The notes under the pieces are model-generated. The model was not told where the DNA came from and searched no databases. It saw only the letters and a program-made list of their open reading frames with translations. Of a DNA stretch of 64,000 bases, positions 52,391 through 62,240 are shown piece after piece. The position numbers and the translations under genes were made by a program. The stretch comes from Eukaryota sp. TZLM1-RC (lineage: Eukaryota; Metamonada: BaSk clade): positions 186,001 through 250,000 of the forward strand of contig JAUPSS010000010.1 in the NCBI GenBank assembly GCA_040285825.1, given 5' to 3'. Every line of letters starts with the position of its first letter. The first letter of the stretch is position 1.

Positions 52391-53009
52391 TGACAGTTGG
52401 GTGAAATGATCAGTTTCCGTTTTGACAGGGAACTATAGAATTTCATTTATTAAAAAATTTCTTGCATCAATAAAAACTACGAAAACGAACAAAAATGATA
52501 AATTGATACTTTAAAATATGGTAATGAAACCACATAATTCATTTTCCTTCTTGAAAAGGTAAATTGTAATGAAGTTTTTCAAATACCAGCAATATTATAT
52601 TCATTCAAGGGTGTTTCTAGTTTTAGTGTGTTTGAATAGGTTAATTTTGTTTTGTCCCAGTATTTTGAAATTGGACTTGTCAAGCAACACATTCGTTGTA
52701 AGAACTACCATTTATATTTACTCCAATTTCATAGACAGTAATCACGCTCAACACTGGTCAACTTTAAACTTATGTTGAGGATTTCTACAAGTTTAAATTT
52801 TTGCATCAATATGCATTCACGTATTAATTCTTCCCTTAAATGTATTACCTACTGATGATAACGTTTACATTCAAAATGTTTAATGAAAAATGCCTGATAA
52901 ATCTGAACTATTGTCTCTGGTGTGTTCATTAAGTCAATTTGGATAAGGTAATTTATGTTTCTTTTCATGCAGTTACCTAAGTTAACAAGTTCTCCAAATC
53001 CGTAAAGGT
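52391..53009. other. Mostly unassigned; second L1-like scrap
   Basis: About 52,826-52,925 (attaattcttcccttaaatg onward) resembles 52,257-52,360 with stops, so it is a further decayed copy of the same L1-like region. The rest shows nothing. Confidence 0.4.
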
Positions 53010-53307
53010 TGACTCCGTTTCTCGAAATTTGTTTTCTCCTGCTAAAAGTGGAAAAAGCCATAAATCTACCACTGACAACAATTATGGCTTAAATAACAGA
53101 ATTCATCATGGCTCGCATGTTGTTTTTCGTTCTTCTATTCAAACAAAAGAGTTGGTTGCTGAATATTCGCAAGAACAAAAAGAAAAAATAGTTCCTTTGA
53201 ATATTGGATTACAATCAAAAAGTGTGAAAGGTTCTAAAAAATGTTCGATTTGTGGTATCAATGGTCATAATTCGAGAACATGCCCTGAAAAACAAAAAAG
53301 AGAAATT
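53010..53307 (+). mobile_element. RLE retrotransposon 5' fragment (A-like)
   Basis: Reads VSRNLFSPAKSGKSHKS, then a divergent stretch, then KGSKKCSICGINGHNSRTCP and EKQKREI, the CCHC knuckle of family A. It stops abruptly where an LTR starts at 53,308, so a gypsy element landed in it. Both the 5' UTR and the RT are missing. Confidence 0.8.
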
Positions 53308-53388
53308 TGTCGGTGCCCTAAGGCTTTTATAATATGAATAGAAAATAAATTATCTTTATCTCAACCACTTTTGCAACCTAAGGCAACA
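53308..53388 (+). repeat. 5' LTR of a gypsy element, 81 bp
   Basis: Starts tgtcggtgccc and is otherwise the same as the 3' LTR at 46,828. It is followed by the priming-site motif, so it is a 5' LTR. Ends in CAACA. Confidence 0.85.
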
Positions 53389-53401
53389 ATAATTATTGGC
53401 C
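53389..53401 (+). promoter_or_regulatory. Putative primer-binding site
   Basis: ataattattggcc directly follows the LTR. The same 13 bases follow the LTR at 55,629 and, on the minus strand, the mini-element LTR at 62,097. TGG, the usual complement to the CCA end of a tRNA, starts only eight bases in, so the primer is not obvious. Confidence 0.7.
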
Positions 53402-53528
53402 GTATTAGGTTATAGGTATACCGCTTACACAACTTACAGCTATCAAACAGAGGATATCTTCAGCAGATATCAGGTCAGTCTCTCCTCGCCAGGACACTGA
53501 CTCTTGTCAATTTTTCAACATTGAACAG

Positions 53529-54542
53529 ATGCTACAGTACGACAGAGATGCTTTTAGCATACCTCCTATCCATCATTATGACTTATTTAGAAGCATGATG
53601 ATTAGTACTTGTCCATCCGGCTTATCAAGCATGGTCGACCCCCATCTCATTTCTAGATGGCAAGGCCAAGGACTTCTAAGACCGGACTTCTCAGACGCTG
53701 ACCTAATGGTTTTTCTGCTACGCAGGACACAATTTTCCTCATATCATGAGGCTTACTCTGCCCTAGCAAAACCTTGTATAAATTGGAGAAACATCCACAA
53801 CAAAGTGGATGCGGACAACGAATTTGGTAGGTTCGTCGAAGATTTTGGAGACGTCCTGAGGATGACCACTTATATGGTTGATCACTCCATATCTGCATCA
53901 ATTAGGGGAAGCAGCGGTTTAATAACCCTCTCACCCGCCCTTATTGCAGAATACTTTCTCTTGGGTATAGATAATTTCGCCATTACCAAGGAGCTGGCAA
54001 GCCATTGGACAAGAGAAGATCTCTGGGACCCTTCAACAGGTACAACTTTGTTAGACCTGATTTCGACCACCAGGAGACACTTTTTAGCTTGGTGCCAAAC
54101 AACAGGAAATAGGCACACCATGGAACTTTTGAGAAAACAAGCTGAACGAGAAGAAGACATCCCATTAGGCCTTTCGACCATGAGAACGTTCTCTAGAGGA
54201 GCAATCCCATCTGGTCCAGGTGCTAAACGTCGCTCGGGAGGCGGATCCAAAGGAACTCCCCAAAACAAATATGTCCCAGAAAGACATGAACGAGAGGGAT
54301 CTAAGTTCTGTACATTCTGTAACGTCACCGAAGGAAATAACCCTATTGGTCACACGCTTTTTGAATGTAAAGACCCCCGTTGTACCAGAAGCAAGGTACC
54401 AAAAGAATTAAGATTTAAGATCGGCGAGGCTGATCAGCCTGCAAGAAGTGGCAGTGTAGTTAGAGGCCGAGGTGGCCGTGGTAGACGTGTTTCTAGGTTT
54501 AGAGGTAGGATCCCTTTTGGCACAATGAAACACCACCTTTGA
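53529..54542 (+). CDS. gag: Gypsy gag-like protein with zinc finger, partial
   Basis: 337 aa from ATG at 53,529. Middle part HHYDLFRSMMISTCPSGLSS matches the C-terminal side of the gag frame near 57,430, so the two elements are related. Capsid-like helices follow (DFGDVLRMTTYMVDHSIS), then CTFCNVTEGNNPIGHTLFECKD, a C-x2-C-...-H-x4-C knuckle that would bind element RNA, and an Arg/Gly-rich end (RGRGGRGRRVSRFRG). The N-terminal ~500 residues seen in the other gag are absent, and pol resumes much further down right after the stop, so this element has big internal deletions. A residual, not a complete, gag. Confidence 0.7.
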   Translation: MLQYDRDAFSIPPIHHYDLFRSMMISTCPSGLSSMVDPHLISRWQGQGLLRPDFSDADLMVFLLRRTQFSSYHEAYSALAKPCINWRNIHNKVDADNEFGRFVEDFGDVLRMTTYMVDHSISASIRGSSGLITLSPALIAEYFLLGIDNFAITKELASHWTREDLWDPSTGTTLLDLISTTRRHFLAWCQTTGNRHTMELLRKQAEREEDIPLGLSTMRTFSRGAIPSGPGAKRRSGGGSKGTPQNKYVPERHEREGSKFCTFCNVTEGNNPIGHTLFECKDPRCTRSKVPKELRFKIGEADQPARSGSVVRGRGGRGRRVSRFRGRIPFGTMKHHL

Positions 54543-55555
54543 CGATGATTCTGATTATGAAGATTCAGACTCAATCCACATTTTCGAATCAGCAAAGCAC
54601 CCAGATTTACCCATTTTTTCAAATTGGTTCTCAAAAGTTAGATCACTTAGAATTTATGGACCACTGCAATGAGAATGAGATGTTTTCTATGGCCTTGTTC
54701 TTTACAAAATGATTTAATTTGTCGCTGCAAGAGTGTTGTTACGCTTTCCCATATTTTAAACTGTCAGTATTTTATAACTTATCGCTCAATTGTTCATGAC
54801 TCAGTTCGTGATCAATTATATGCCATGTGCAAAAGTTTCAATATAGAGGCATTTATTGAGCCATTAGTACGTAAGCTGTCTTCAGATCAAACTGATGATT
54901 TCTTTGGTAAAAGAAGGGCAGATTTAGTAGCTCCAGGGATCGATGGTGTTCTCAATGTTGTAGATGTTGTCTCAGTTGATGTTTGCAAAAATTCTGCTGC
55001 TCGTTTAGTGTATTCCGCTGATTCGCCGTTATCTAACACCGAAAAAAAGAAGATAAAAAAATATGAAGAGCCGTTGGCACAGTTAGGTAGAGTGGAACAT
55101 GTGAAATATCACTTTGTGCCGTTTGCAATTTCTCTTTTTGGCAATATTGGACCTTCAGGGTTGCGCTTTTTTGAAAATTTCAAAAAAGTGTTACTGAATA
55201 GGTCTGGTAAAACAATGAATTCCACTTTCTGGTTAAATAGAATTGTTTTTTGCATTTTCAAGTCTATTCCAACAATGATTTCAAAGGCACTTTTAGCTAT
55301 TGGTGTAGAATATGAACGTAATGCTGTGAGTAGGTTCAGTAATAGTGACGCTTGTTTGGAGGATATTGAATTCTAGATAGATTTTTTTTATCTCAATAAA
55401 TATTCCAGTTAAAAAAAAGTTAGATCAGAGCAACAATTGGTCATTAGCAATAATGATCCATTATTCAAACCGCTACACTATGCAAAAACACAGAAATCTG
55501 GTTAAATGATAATAATAAAATGATAATTCCGACGAAACTAAGGAAGACGGTATTC
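54543..55555 (+). mobile_element. Gypsy pol remnant interrupted by a family E element
   Basis: 54,541-54,645 reads DDDSDYEDSDSIHIFE then HPDLPIFSNWFSKVRS, the linker between RNase H and integrase in the intact pol (compare 45,140-45,250). After the insertion, 55,415-55,555 continues EQQLVISNNDPLF and then IIPTKLRKT, with a stop between, up to the next LTR. RT, RNase H and the integrase core are missing. Confidence 0.85.
54646..55414 (+). mobile_element. Family E RLE retrotransposon, 5'-truncated insertion
   Basis: The frame 54,669-55,376 encodes MRMRCFLWPCSLQNDLICRCK (in part), the knuckle CRCKSVVTLSHILNC (C-x-C-x7-H-x4-C) and RLE core KRRADLVAPGIDGVLNVVDV (D-x13-D), then FWLNRIVFCIFK and DACLEDIEF. 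Its 3' UTR has AATAAA and ends in an A run at 55,411-55,418. Target duplication aaaagttagatca occurs at 54,633-54,645 and 55,415-55,427 (13 bp), one of the clearest in the window. RLE residues intact, RT lost; 5' truncation is the normal outcome of target-primed reverse transcription. Confidence 0.93.
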
Positions 55556-55629
55556 TGTTGGCGCCCTAAGGCTTATATGAATGGAAATTAAATCAGACTT
55601 CTCTTTACTACAATAGACTTTAGGCAACA
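55556..55629 (+). repeat. 5' LTR of a second gypsy element, 74 bp
   Basis: Starts tgttggcgccctaaggc and ends taggcaaca, diverged from the 81-bp LTRs in the middle and slightly shorter. It cuts the pol remnant to its left and is followed by the priming-site motif ataattattggcc at 55,630-55,642. Confidence 0.82.
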
Positions 55630-55712
55630 ATAATTATTGGCCATTTCAAAGTCAAAATGTATACCAAAACTCCAGCACTTTACTAGTAAACATCCCCAGA
55701 AACCTTTAAAGC

Positions 55713-57560
55713 ATGTCAGACATCTTTCAGCAAGATATCTCTGACCCCAATTCCTCACCTAACATGCAGCAACAGGAAGCAGCGACACATACACATATAC
55801 ATAACAAAGAGGGTAACGAGGTAACGGACCGGATCCCACCTCCCCCTCCCTAAAAATGAAAGATGAAAGAGTGGACGAGGTTCCTCCATCTTCAGCAATG
55901 GAAGAGGTAACGAGAACGGACCCGGCTCCCCTTCCCCTCCCAATTGTAGAACCTGTCTCAAAGGGAACGGATGGAAATCCCACCTCAGACACGTCTTCCC
56001 CATTAGGAGAATATGAAGAAATTCAATCTCAACTGGATGAAATGGAGGGAGAAGACGACTCTTCCGAGGGGTTCTACAAGTTATTAAGAGAGGATGCGCA
56101 AGCTTACCTCGAACCAACAGATTTCTGTCTGTTCGAGCAGCTTCCTCCTCTGTGGAGTTACAATCATAAAGGGGGCAGATATATTGGTTTCCGGACCCTC
56201 GGTATGGTTGGGGATACCCAAAAGGTATGGAAATTCCCCTCAACGAAAGGAAAGAACTCATAAAGGCTCTTGATAAATTGAGCAGAGCGACGTCCCAAAA
56301 TTTCTGGTATGGACAAAAGAATCAACGAAATGATATCCCTTTCCATCAAAGATAGACTGGATTGGAAGGCCTCCTTCCTAGACCAACACGGCAGGAGAAT
56401 AAGGTTTCTTTCCATCGAGCAGAGAAGTGGGACCGACTCAGAAAACATCCTACAATTCAAAATGCCTGCCTGGTTTGATCCTAACTTTGATACGGAAATC
56501 CATAAATACACGGAGCTGACAGAGGGTGCTCCCACATATTTCAGGGAACTTATGGAGCAGGAGAATAGTAGTGAACAAGACAAGCTTGAACCAGTAACAC
56601 CCTGGTGCGATGCAGACGCTCTGAATAACATTCATACGGAACGATCAGCCGTATCCTCGTATAAGAGCCGTCCTAACAACTACATCCAACAACATGGTAA
56701 CTCGTTCACGAAACAACGAGAGTTTAGACAATGGGTAACGGGAGATCCGTCCACATCTCTCCACCTTCCCAAATTGCCTGTTGTAGCTTCTAAAATTTCT
56801 GAAAAAAGCCAACCAATACAGGTCTGCTCTATCGACAGCATACCCGAACACGTTCCAACAGTGAACGTCCTGGAACCTGTAACAAGACAAGACGTAGCAC
56901 CTCAGAAAGAACCAACTTCCTCCCAACCCATGGAAAGTGAAATTGGAGAAAACATAGAGTTAAACGGGCCAGTCGTTGGAGAAACGGCTCCTCCTCAACC
57001 CTCAGTAAGAAACTCTACTTCCGATAGACCTATGCGTATTGAGGACCTACAATCCTCAAAAAGAGCTATTGACATGAGCATAGCTAGTAGCCTTCATAGA
57101 CAGATTGATCCACGGTCTAAGGATATCGACTATAAAAGACTTCGATTATCCGCTGATGACCCTATCAACAAAATGTCTATCATAGCTTTTCTTTGAAGAT
57201 ATCAAACTTGGGATAAATACGGGCGAAAGATAGCTAATAGAAGCATTGAAGCCCCATGTCAATCAGATTGGACCAGAGCCTTCATGATAGCCACCCAGCT
57301 ATTTGGAGAAGGCCAAGCAGAGATAACCCAAGATAGGATTAAAGATCTCCCCAAACATATACGCGACGAGATCACTAGGGATACAACACAGCCTTTGGTA
57401 AGGATTGACCCAGCTATAACAGATAAGCTCAGACCTCCAATCCACCATTATGATTTATTTAGGAGCATGATGATGAGCACTTGCCCTACAGGAATATCTA
57501 GCATGATCGACCCTAACCTTCTATCTAGATTGCAGAGTCAAGGTTTACTCGGTGTCAATT
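55713..57560 (+). pseudogene. gag: Gypsy gag, frameshifted
   Basis: Starts with ATG at 55,713 (MSDIFQQDISD...), stops at 55,850, and continues in other frames at 55,856-56,263 and 56,309-57,196, then 57,284-57,562. The parts read ERVDEVPPSS, EGFYKLLREDAQAYLEPTD, YNHKGGRYIGFRTL, then DRLDWKASFLDQHGRRI, and the block HHYDLFRSMMMSTCPTGISS shared with 53,570. Three or four frameshifts. It ends abruptly near 57,556, after LQSQGLLG, before the expected capsid C-terminus and zinc knuckle, where different DNA begins. Confidence 0.7.
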
Positions 57561-58025
57561 AGTAAACTCTATGATCTCCATTGAAGATGGAAAGACCCCT
57601 TACTATCAAGTAACCAGTGATGATCCAGAAGAACGCTATAGAGGATTTCCAGCTAGACTCAGAACTGCCTCTTACCTAGAGATGGCAGCTTATTATAACC
57701 CAGATTGTCGCTATTTGCCTTGCCCATGTCAAGTCGGACATGGATTTCACTATTGCCCTGGAGAAGCCCGTTTCAGTGAAGTTGTTGACGATAATTATTA
57801 TACCGAAATAGGAAACCGTAACCGCTTACTCATATCAATGATCCTGTATCACCAGCCATAGACAAAATCAATGTTTAACAAGCTGTAGTACCGCTCGTTC
57901 CGACTCCGCTTATCCGTTACGATTCCAAGATCTACCTGTACCCTCCAAACCAGATCTACCCCTATTTTCCCATCGAAACCTTTTACAACCTTCATGTCAT
58001 AGACACTCCACCTTCTTGGTATTCT
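57561..58025 (+). other. Protein-like frame of unknown family
   Basis: 57,571-57,861 reads as a compact 96-residue frame with four Cys and two His (YLPCPCQVGHGFHYCPGE), possibly a metal-binding finger. It is followed without overlap by the unknown-plus-integrase frame. It starts where the gag breaks off, so it probably belongs to the next unit. A frameshift near 57,860-58,000 is likely, since the reading in the following frame (LRFQDLPVPSKPDLPLF) is also protein-like. Confidence 0.35.
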
Positions 58026-59746
58026 TTGAATCATAGCGACGCCAAGAGACTCCTGTCCGCCACCGCCCTCCGACCTAAGGCAGATCCCTTTGCTGTACTT
58101 AACTCTTTGAAACATTTCTCTTCACTCGATCGTAGAGACATCGATAATATACATCATGGAACCTCCCTTATCATTTTATTCTCTCCACTGACATATGCTT
58201 ATAAACTTATTGAGAATGAAAGCCTAACTTTGCCCATTAACGAGTTCCTAAGATGCGGAATCCTGAATCCGAGTCAACGAAGCCCTATTCCCCTATCCAG
58301 ATATAGCCTCCAGTTTCACGATGAAATTTACGAAGAAGTTCTGCATTCCCCTTTTCTCAGTTCCCGATCCTGGTCCGACGCCGATATTGAACATGATCTA
58401 GAAATGCAAGAACTGATGGGAGATGAAAATGCTGGATTATCTATTCCCTGTTATGTCCCTCTTCCTATCTCTGGTGTCTCTACTAACTCTCACCAACCGA
58501 TGCAACTCTACTACATCTCCTCTACGTTCATCCCTGAATACCTAATGTATCCATACAACGTCTACATGTATCATTATCACAATGACGGCAATGCGTGCCC
58601 TCATCCTGTGGTGACTTACCAATATGGTCATCGAGAAGACCATAATAGTCCCGCTATGATCCAGCTGTTGACTCCTGTACCCACCGGCTACTTTCTCTCC
58701 CAGGAACTCCATTCCTGTAATCTCTGCCCTCACGTTAACACTATTCGCCGTTCGCTGTTAGATGAACTCACCATTGACAATTACATCCGAATAGCTGAAC
58801 CGTTAGATACTATTACTTACAATTATAAGTTTGCCTTCTACGACAGAGAACAAGAAGCCGAGGTTCTCCCAAGATCGCTCCCTGATGGAATTTATAGCAA
58901 AGAAATGTTTTCTCTCATTCCATTCCAAGATCCTGACCTATCCTCCGAACTAGCTTGCTCCGTAGTTAACGTAACAACAAGATCTCAAATTCCCCGTGAA
59001 GTAACAGAAGAAGATACTCAAGAAGTTGTCGCCGAATCAATTACTTCTGAAGCTACCTCGTCTGATTACATTGCACAGAATCCTGTTCATTCCCCTGCTG
59101 AAGCTTTCCTACGAAAGATATTTCACGAGCAACAAAAGCTCCCTGATGATGATGAACTCTTCTCTGGTTGTATTTGTAATGAAAAGACTGGCCTGAAGCT
59201 GACCCCATCTAAGAAAGTCTTGATCCCACACTCAATGGTTCCAGAGATACTGAACCACATCTTTGGTTCTACTGAAGCCGGACATCCATCTTTTACTAAC
59301 TCCTGGAAGACCCTTAAGAATTCCGATTTTTACTGGCCCACTATGAAAGCTGACATGGAACTCTATGTTCGAAGTTGCATTCCTTGCCAGAAAACGCTGA
59401 TGTCCCCAAGGCCCAGATCTCCGCCTCTGGTTCTCTGTCCCGTTCCCGCAGACCTTTCGAATACCTTCATTGTGACACAATTGGACCCTTTAGCCCTGAT
59501 TCGAATTCCAACAAGTATGTTTTGCATTTTGTCGACGCCTTCACCAAGTATAGTATTTTAGTGCCTGTTGCCGACATCAAAGCTATTACAGTAGCTGAGG
59601 CAATTATCACCCGAGTTTACGCAATTTTTGGAGCCCCTCAGGCCATCCATTCTGATAATGGAACCGAGTTCAGTAATGCCATTTTTGCCTGCCTTTGCCA
59701 GTTGCTGAATATCTCCCACTCTACGTCTATTCCCCATTTCCATTAG
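58026..59746 (+). pseudogene. Integrase with an unknown N-terminal domain in place of RT
   Basis: The frame 58,026-59,561 (first codon TTG; open on both sides) holds about 350 residues I do not recognise (SGVSTNSHQPMQLYYIS; ACPHPVVTYQYGHREDH; SCNLCPHVNTIRRSLLDEL), then FLRKIFHEQQKL, HIFGSTEAGHPSF, FYWPTMKADMELYV and CIPCQK, the linker and HHCC zinc domain of a gypsy integrase. A frameshift near 59,430 moves to 59,375-59,746 (HCDTIGPFSPDSN, HSDNGTEFSN), ending at a TAG where Glu-rich SNGLVER should follow. No YxDD or RNase H motif precedes it. The C-x2-H/C-x2-C pairs in the unknown part hint at metal binding. Degenerate integrase, but the unknown part is free of stops. Confidence 0.7.
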
Positions 59747-60510
59747 TCCAACGGGTTAGTCGAAAGGTAACATCGTGTTATCCTCCAGAATCTGAGAAAG
59801 ATCTTATTAGATTTCGCAGACTACGATAACTGGTCTGATTATCTCCCATTTGCCAGTTAGTTGCTAATAGTACTTATAGAAAATCACTCAACGCCACTCC
59901 ATATGAATTAATATTTGGATCTGATGTTTCCCCTAGATTGCTACCCTCTGAAATTGTCCAAGCCTTGTCACCGAAACCAGATAATCCAGGTATTCCAGAA
60001 TATATGTCTTACCTAGCAAATTTGTCTACCCGGTTGTTAGACAAATGAAATGCTGTTCCTGAACCTGACCTGACCCATATTGCTCCATCAGAACCCAAGT
60101 TTAAACCCGAAGTTGGATCCAGAGTTTTTGTCTTACGAGAAACTCCTAATTAGCTGCACGGACACTACGTAGGTCCGTACGTAGTTAAGGAAGTAACTAC
60201 TCGAAGTTCACTCCTAGTGGAAAACCCAGTCACTAGAACTTGCTTGAAGACATCTATCCATCTAATCAAGCCCTGTCTGTCCTCCCTGCCCGACGATATC
60301 CTGAACGCGTATGTCGCCACCGACGCTGGAGAATTGCTAGTAGATGCAATTTTAGATGTCTCTGATGGTCAAGCCATTATCCTTTGATCTGATAATACTC
60401 AGACGACTCAACCCGAGATCACAGTCAAGAACACTACCGCATCATCGTTATATAAAGATGATGAATCTGGACAAGCCCCGAAGAAGAGGCAGACGGAAGA
60501 AGAGGTAGTG
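59747..60510 (+). pseudogene. Integrase C-terminal remnant
   Basis: Continues the integrase: SNGLVER, then a stop in place of the Lys/Gln in ERKHR, LLIVLI, KSLNATPYELIFGSDVSPR, a GHYVGPYVVKEVT block (GPY/F) and a Lys/Arg-rich end (PKKRQTEEEV). At least four in-frame stops. It is the tail of the frame above. Confidence 0.75.
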
Positions 60511-60690
60511 TAGGCTTATGCCATTATAGTTTATAGTTTATTAGAAGTTACAGTATCACGTGATGCCACGTCATCACTTATTTATCTAGACTCTTGTATA
60601 ATTTCTCTTGATTATTCACACCCGCTGTAATAAACACCCTGTTTCCGTTATCGTAGTTTATTACCTGATGCATCCCCATATTGACCCAAC
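60511..60690 (+). other. Possible 3' LTR region of the RT-less unit
   Basis: Follows the integrase stop. It contains tgatgccacgtcatca and tgtaataaacacc...gacccaaca (TG...CA), either of which could bound an LTR, but no second copy is visible. Right edge meets an RT fragment at about 60,690. Confidence 0.3.
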
Positions 60691-61133
60691 AGAAGACTAC
60701 AAAGAGTCCTCGTATGCGCCAGAAAAAGACGGGTAAACATTGGTTTACGAAAATGCAAGCACCTTTCAGAACAAAACTAGGTTTATCAGCAAGAAAAAGA
60801 TTGAAGCCCTTATGAAAATACCCAGACCAAAAACAGTGAAAGAGGTTCTCTCCTTGGTTGGATCAATCAATTACATAAGAGATTGGCTTCCTGGAATTTC
60901 TGAATTAATAGCTCCAATTAACGAGTTCATAAAAGGAAAACCTAGAATTATCAAATGGACCAATGAGCATGACGATTATCTAAAGCAAATAAGAGATTTA
61001 ATTGTAAACCACATGCCCCTTGAATTACCAGCTCCGGGCAAGCGAGTATTAATAAGTACTGACGCTTCAGATGTAGCAGTAGGAGGCGTAATTTGGCAAG
61101 AAATTGAACCCTACTCCCCTGCAGGAACCCCGC
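60691..61133 (+). mobile_element. Gypsy pol copy, RT end and RNase H start
   Basis: Matches the intact pol at 44,270-44,742 (RLQRVL, INYIRDWLPGISELIAPIN, STDASDVAVGGVIWQEIE). Compared with it there is a small deletion near 60,757 between AAATGCAAG and CACCTTTCAG that shifts the frame. It is 5'-truncated and its right side is cut by the mini-element; it resumes at 62,241. Confidence 0.9.
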
Positions 61134-61273
61134 TGATGCCGTTAGGCAGATGAACACACGAAGGAGAGAGAGAAATCTGTTGTTTATTAATAAAACTGAT
61201 TCATAAATGAGTATCACGTCATCAGTCGAAATACAAAGAAACCTACTAATTCAATTTGAGTTCAACAATAACA
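61134..61273 (-). repeat. 3' LTR of the mini-element
   Basis: 140 bp, tgatgccgtt to aataaca on +. The minus strand starts TGTTATTG and ends GGCATCA. Near-identical to 62,097-62,236. Confidence 0.93.
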
Positions 61274-61293
61274 CTACTTTTTCCCACTTTTCT
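61274..61293 (-). promoter_or_regulatory. Polypurine tract of the mini-element
   Basis: On the minus strand agaaaagtgggaaaaagtag directly precedes the 3' LTR, the expected plus-strand primer position. Confidence 0.75.
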
Positions 61294-61314
61294 GAGGACA
61301 AATACAGTACTGGC

Positions 61315-62070
61315 TCAATAGAGGGAAGATATGGGGTTTGTTAAACTCTTTGGTGCATCGTTTGTGTGACACAAATAATTTACCTCATGTTTGATTTTAG
61401 ATGGACAATCGCGGGAGATGTGTCCAGGCTTGTGACACTTGAAGCACGATTGATTTTTTAAATCCTGAGAGCGCCAAGAGGACCTCGTTTTAGTGCCAGC
61501 CGTACGTTCCACATCATTCACTGAGGTTTTGAAACCACGAGTCCATGAAGCAACCCTAGAGCAGTCCAACAGCTCATCAGTAGTGGTTTCGACAAGAGAG
61601 TGAAGATCTGGGAATACATCATCTCGAATTCTCGCTAGTAGAGAACGTTGAAGACCTACGGGAAGAATTCCTCTGGCAAATCGATTCAGAAAAGCTGTGT
61701 CTGGTAACTTCAGTCCGGAAGCCCTACTCTTTACCTGGAGGAAACGTCGCAGGTAACAGGACATACGTTCTCGGACGTCACCAATACGGACATCAAGCTT
61801 CAGTTCTGACATAGCCAGACTAAAATCTTCGTACGTGGCGAACGATACGACAGATTGAAGATGTCTAAGAAGAACATCGTCACTGGAAGAGACGTCGGAT
61901 TTCTGGAGAGATAGGGACTCTAACAGAAAAGAATCGACCAAGAGTCTTGCTGGAACAAGCTCTTTCTTAGAAGTCACAGAAGAATAGATCTTCCACTCTT
62001 GTGGGAACAAGAGAACATTTTCAACTTTCATGGAAGAAAGAGACGGGAGGTTGACAGAAGGAACAGTCAT
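61315..62070 (-). CDS. gag: Gag protein of the mini-element, CCHC zinc knuckle
   Basis: 251 aa from ATG at 62,070 (MTVPSVNLPSLSSMK), a complete frame. Residues about 20-190 are a helical capsid-type region (LLRHLQSVVSFATYEDFSL; YLRRFLQVKSRASGLKLP; FLNRFARGILPVGLQRSLL) and the end has CFKCHKPGHISRDC, the C-x2-C-x4-H-x4-C knuckle that binds genomic RNA. It should form the particle in which the element RNA is packaged and copied. There is no slippery site and no pol behind it, so the element depends on RT and integrase from elsewhere. The start follows the priming motif by about a dozen bases and ttatttcag, a possible splice acceptor. Confidence 0.9.
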   Translation of the reverse strand: MTVPSVNLPSLSSMKVENVLLFPQEWKIYSSVTSKKELVPARLLVDSFLLESLSLQKSDVSSSDDVLLRHLQSVVSFATYEDFSLAMSELKLDVRIGDVRERMSCYLRRFLQVKSRASGLKLPDTAFLNRFARGILPVGLQRSLLARIRDDVFPDLHSLVETTTDELLDCSRVASWTRGFKTSVNDVERTAGTKTRSSWRSQDLKNQSCFKCHKPGHISRDCPSKIKHEVNYLCHTNDAPKSLTNPISSLY

Positions 62071-62082
62071 CTGAAATAAGAA

Positions 62083-62096
62083 GGGCCAATAATTAT
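62083..62096 (-). promoter_or_regulatory. Priming-site motif of the mini-element
   Basis: Minus strand ataattattggccc directly after the 5' LTR, equal over 13 bases to the motif after the unrelated 74-81-bp LTRs at 53,388 and 55,629. Confidence 0.78.
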
Positions 62097-62236
62097 TGAT
62101 GCCGTTAGGCAGATGAACACACGAAGGAGAGAAAGAAATCTGTTGTTTATTAATAAAACTGATTCATAAATGAGTATCACGTCATCAGTCGAAATACAAA
62201 GAAACCTACTAATTCAATTTGAGTTCAACAATAACA
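62097..62236 (-). repeat. 5' LTR of the mini-element
   Basis: 140 bp; partner of 61,134-61,273 and of the solo LTR at 51,894-52,032. TG...CA ends on both strands' convention. Confidence 0.93.
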
Positions 62237-62240
62237 CCGC

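Larger units (their letters stand above)
61134..62236 (-). mobile_element. Gag-only LTR mini-element, 1,103 bp
   Basis: Two 140-bp LTRs (61,134-61,273 and 62,097-62,236) differ by only a few bases. On the minus strand the order is LTR, priming motif (ataattattggccc, 62,083-62,096), gag (62,070-61,315), polypurine tract, LTR. Target duplication ccgc lies at 61,130-61,133 and 62,237-62,240, inside a gypsy RNase H reading that is otherwise joined (compare ccccgctga at 44,739). No protease, RT or integrase; it must borrow these. This recent, complete copy resembles the TRIM/LARD class but retains a coding gag. Confidence 0.93.
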
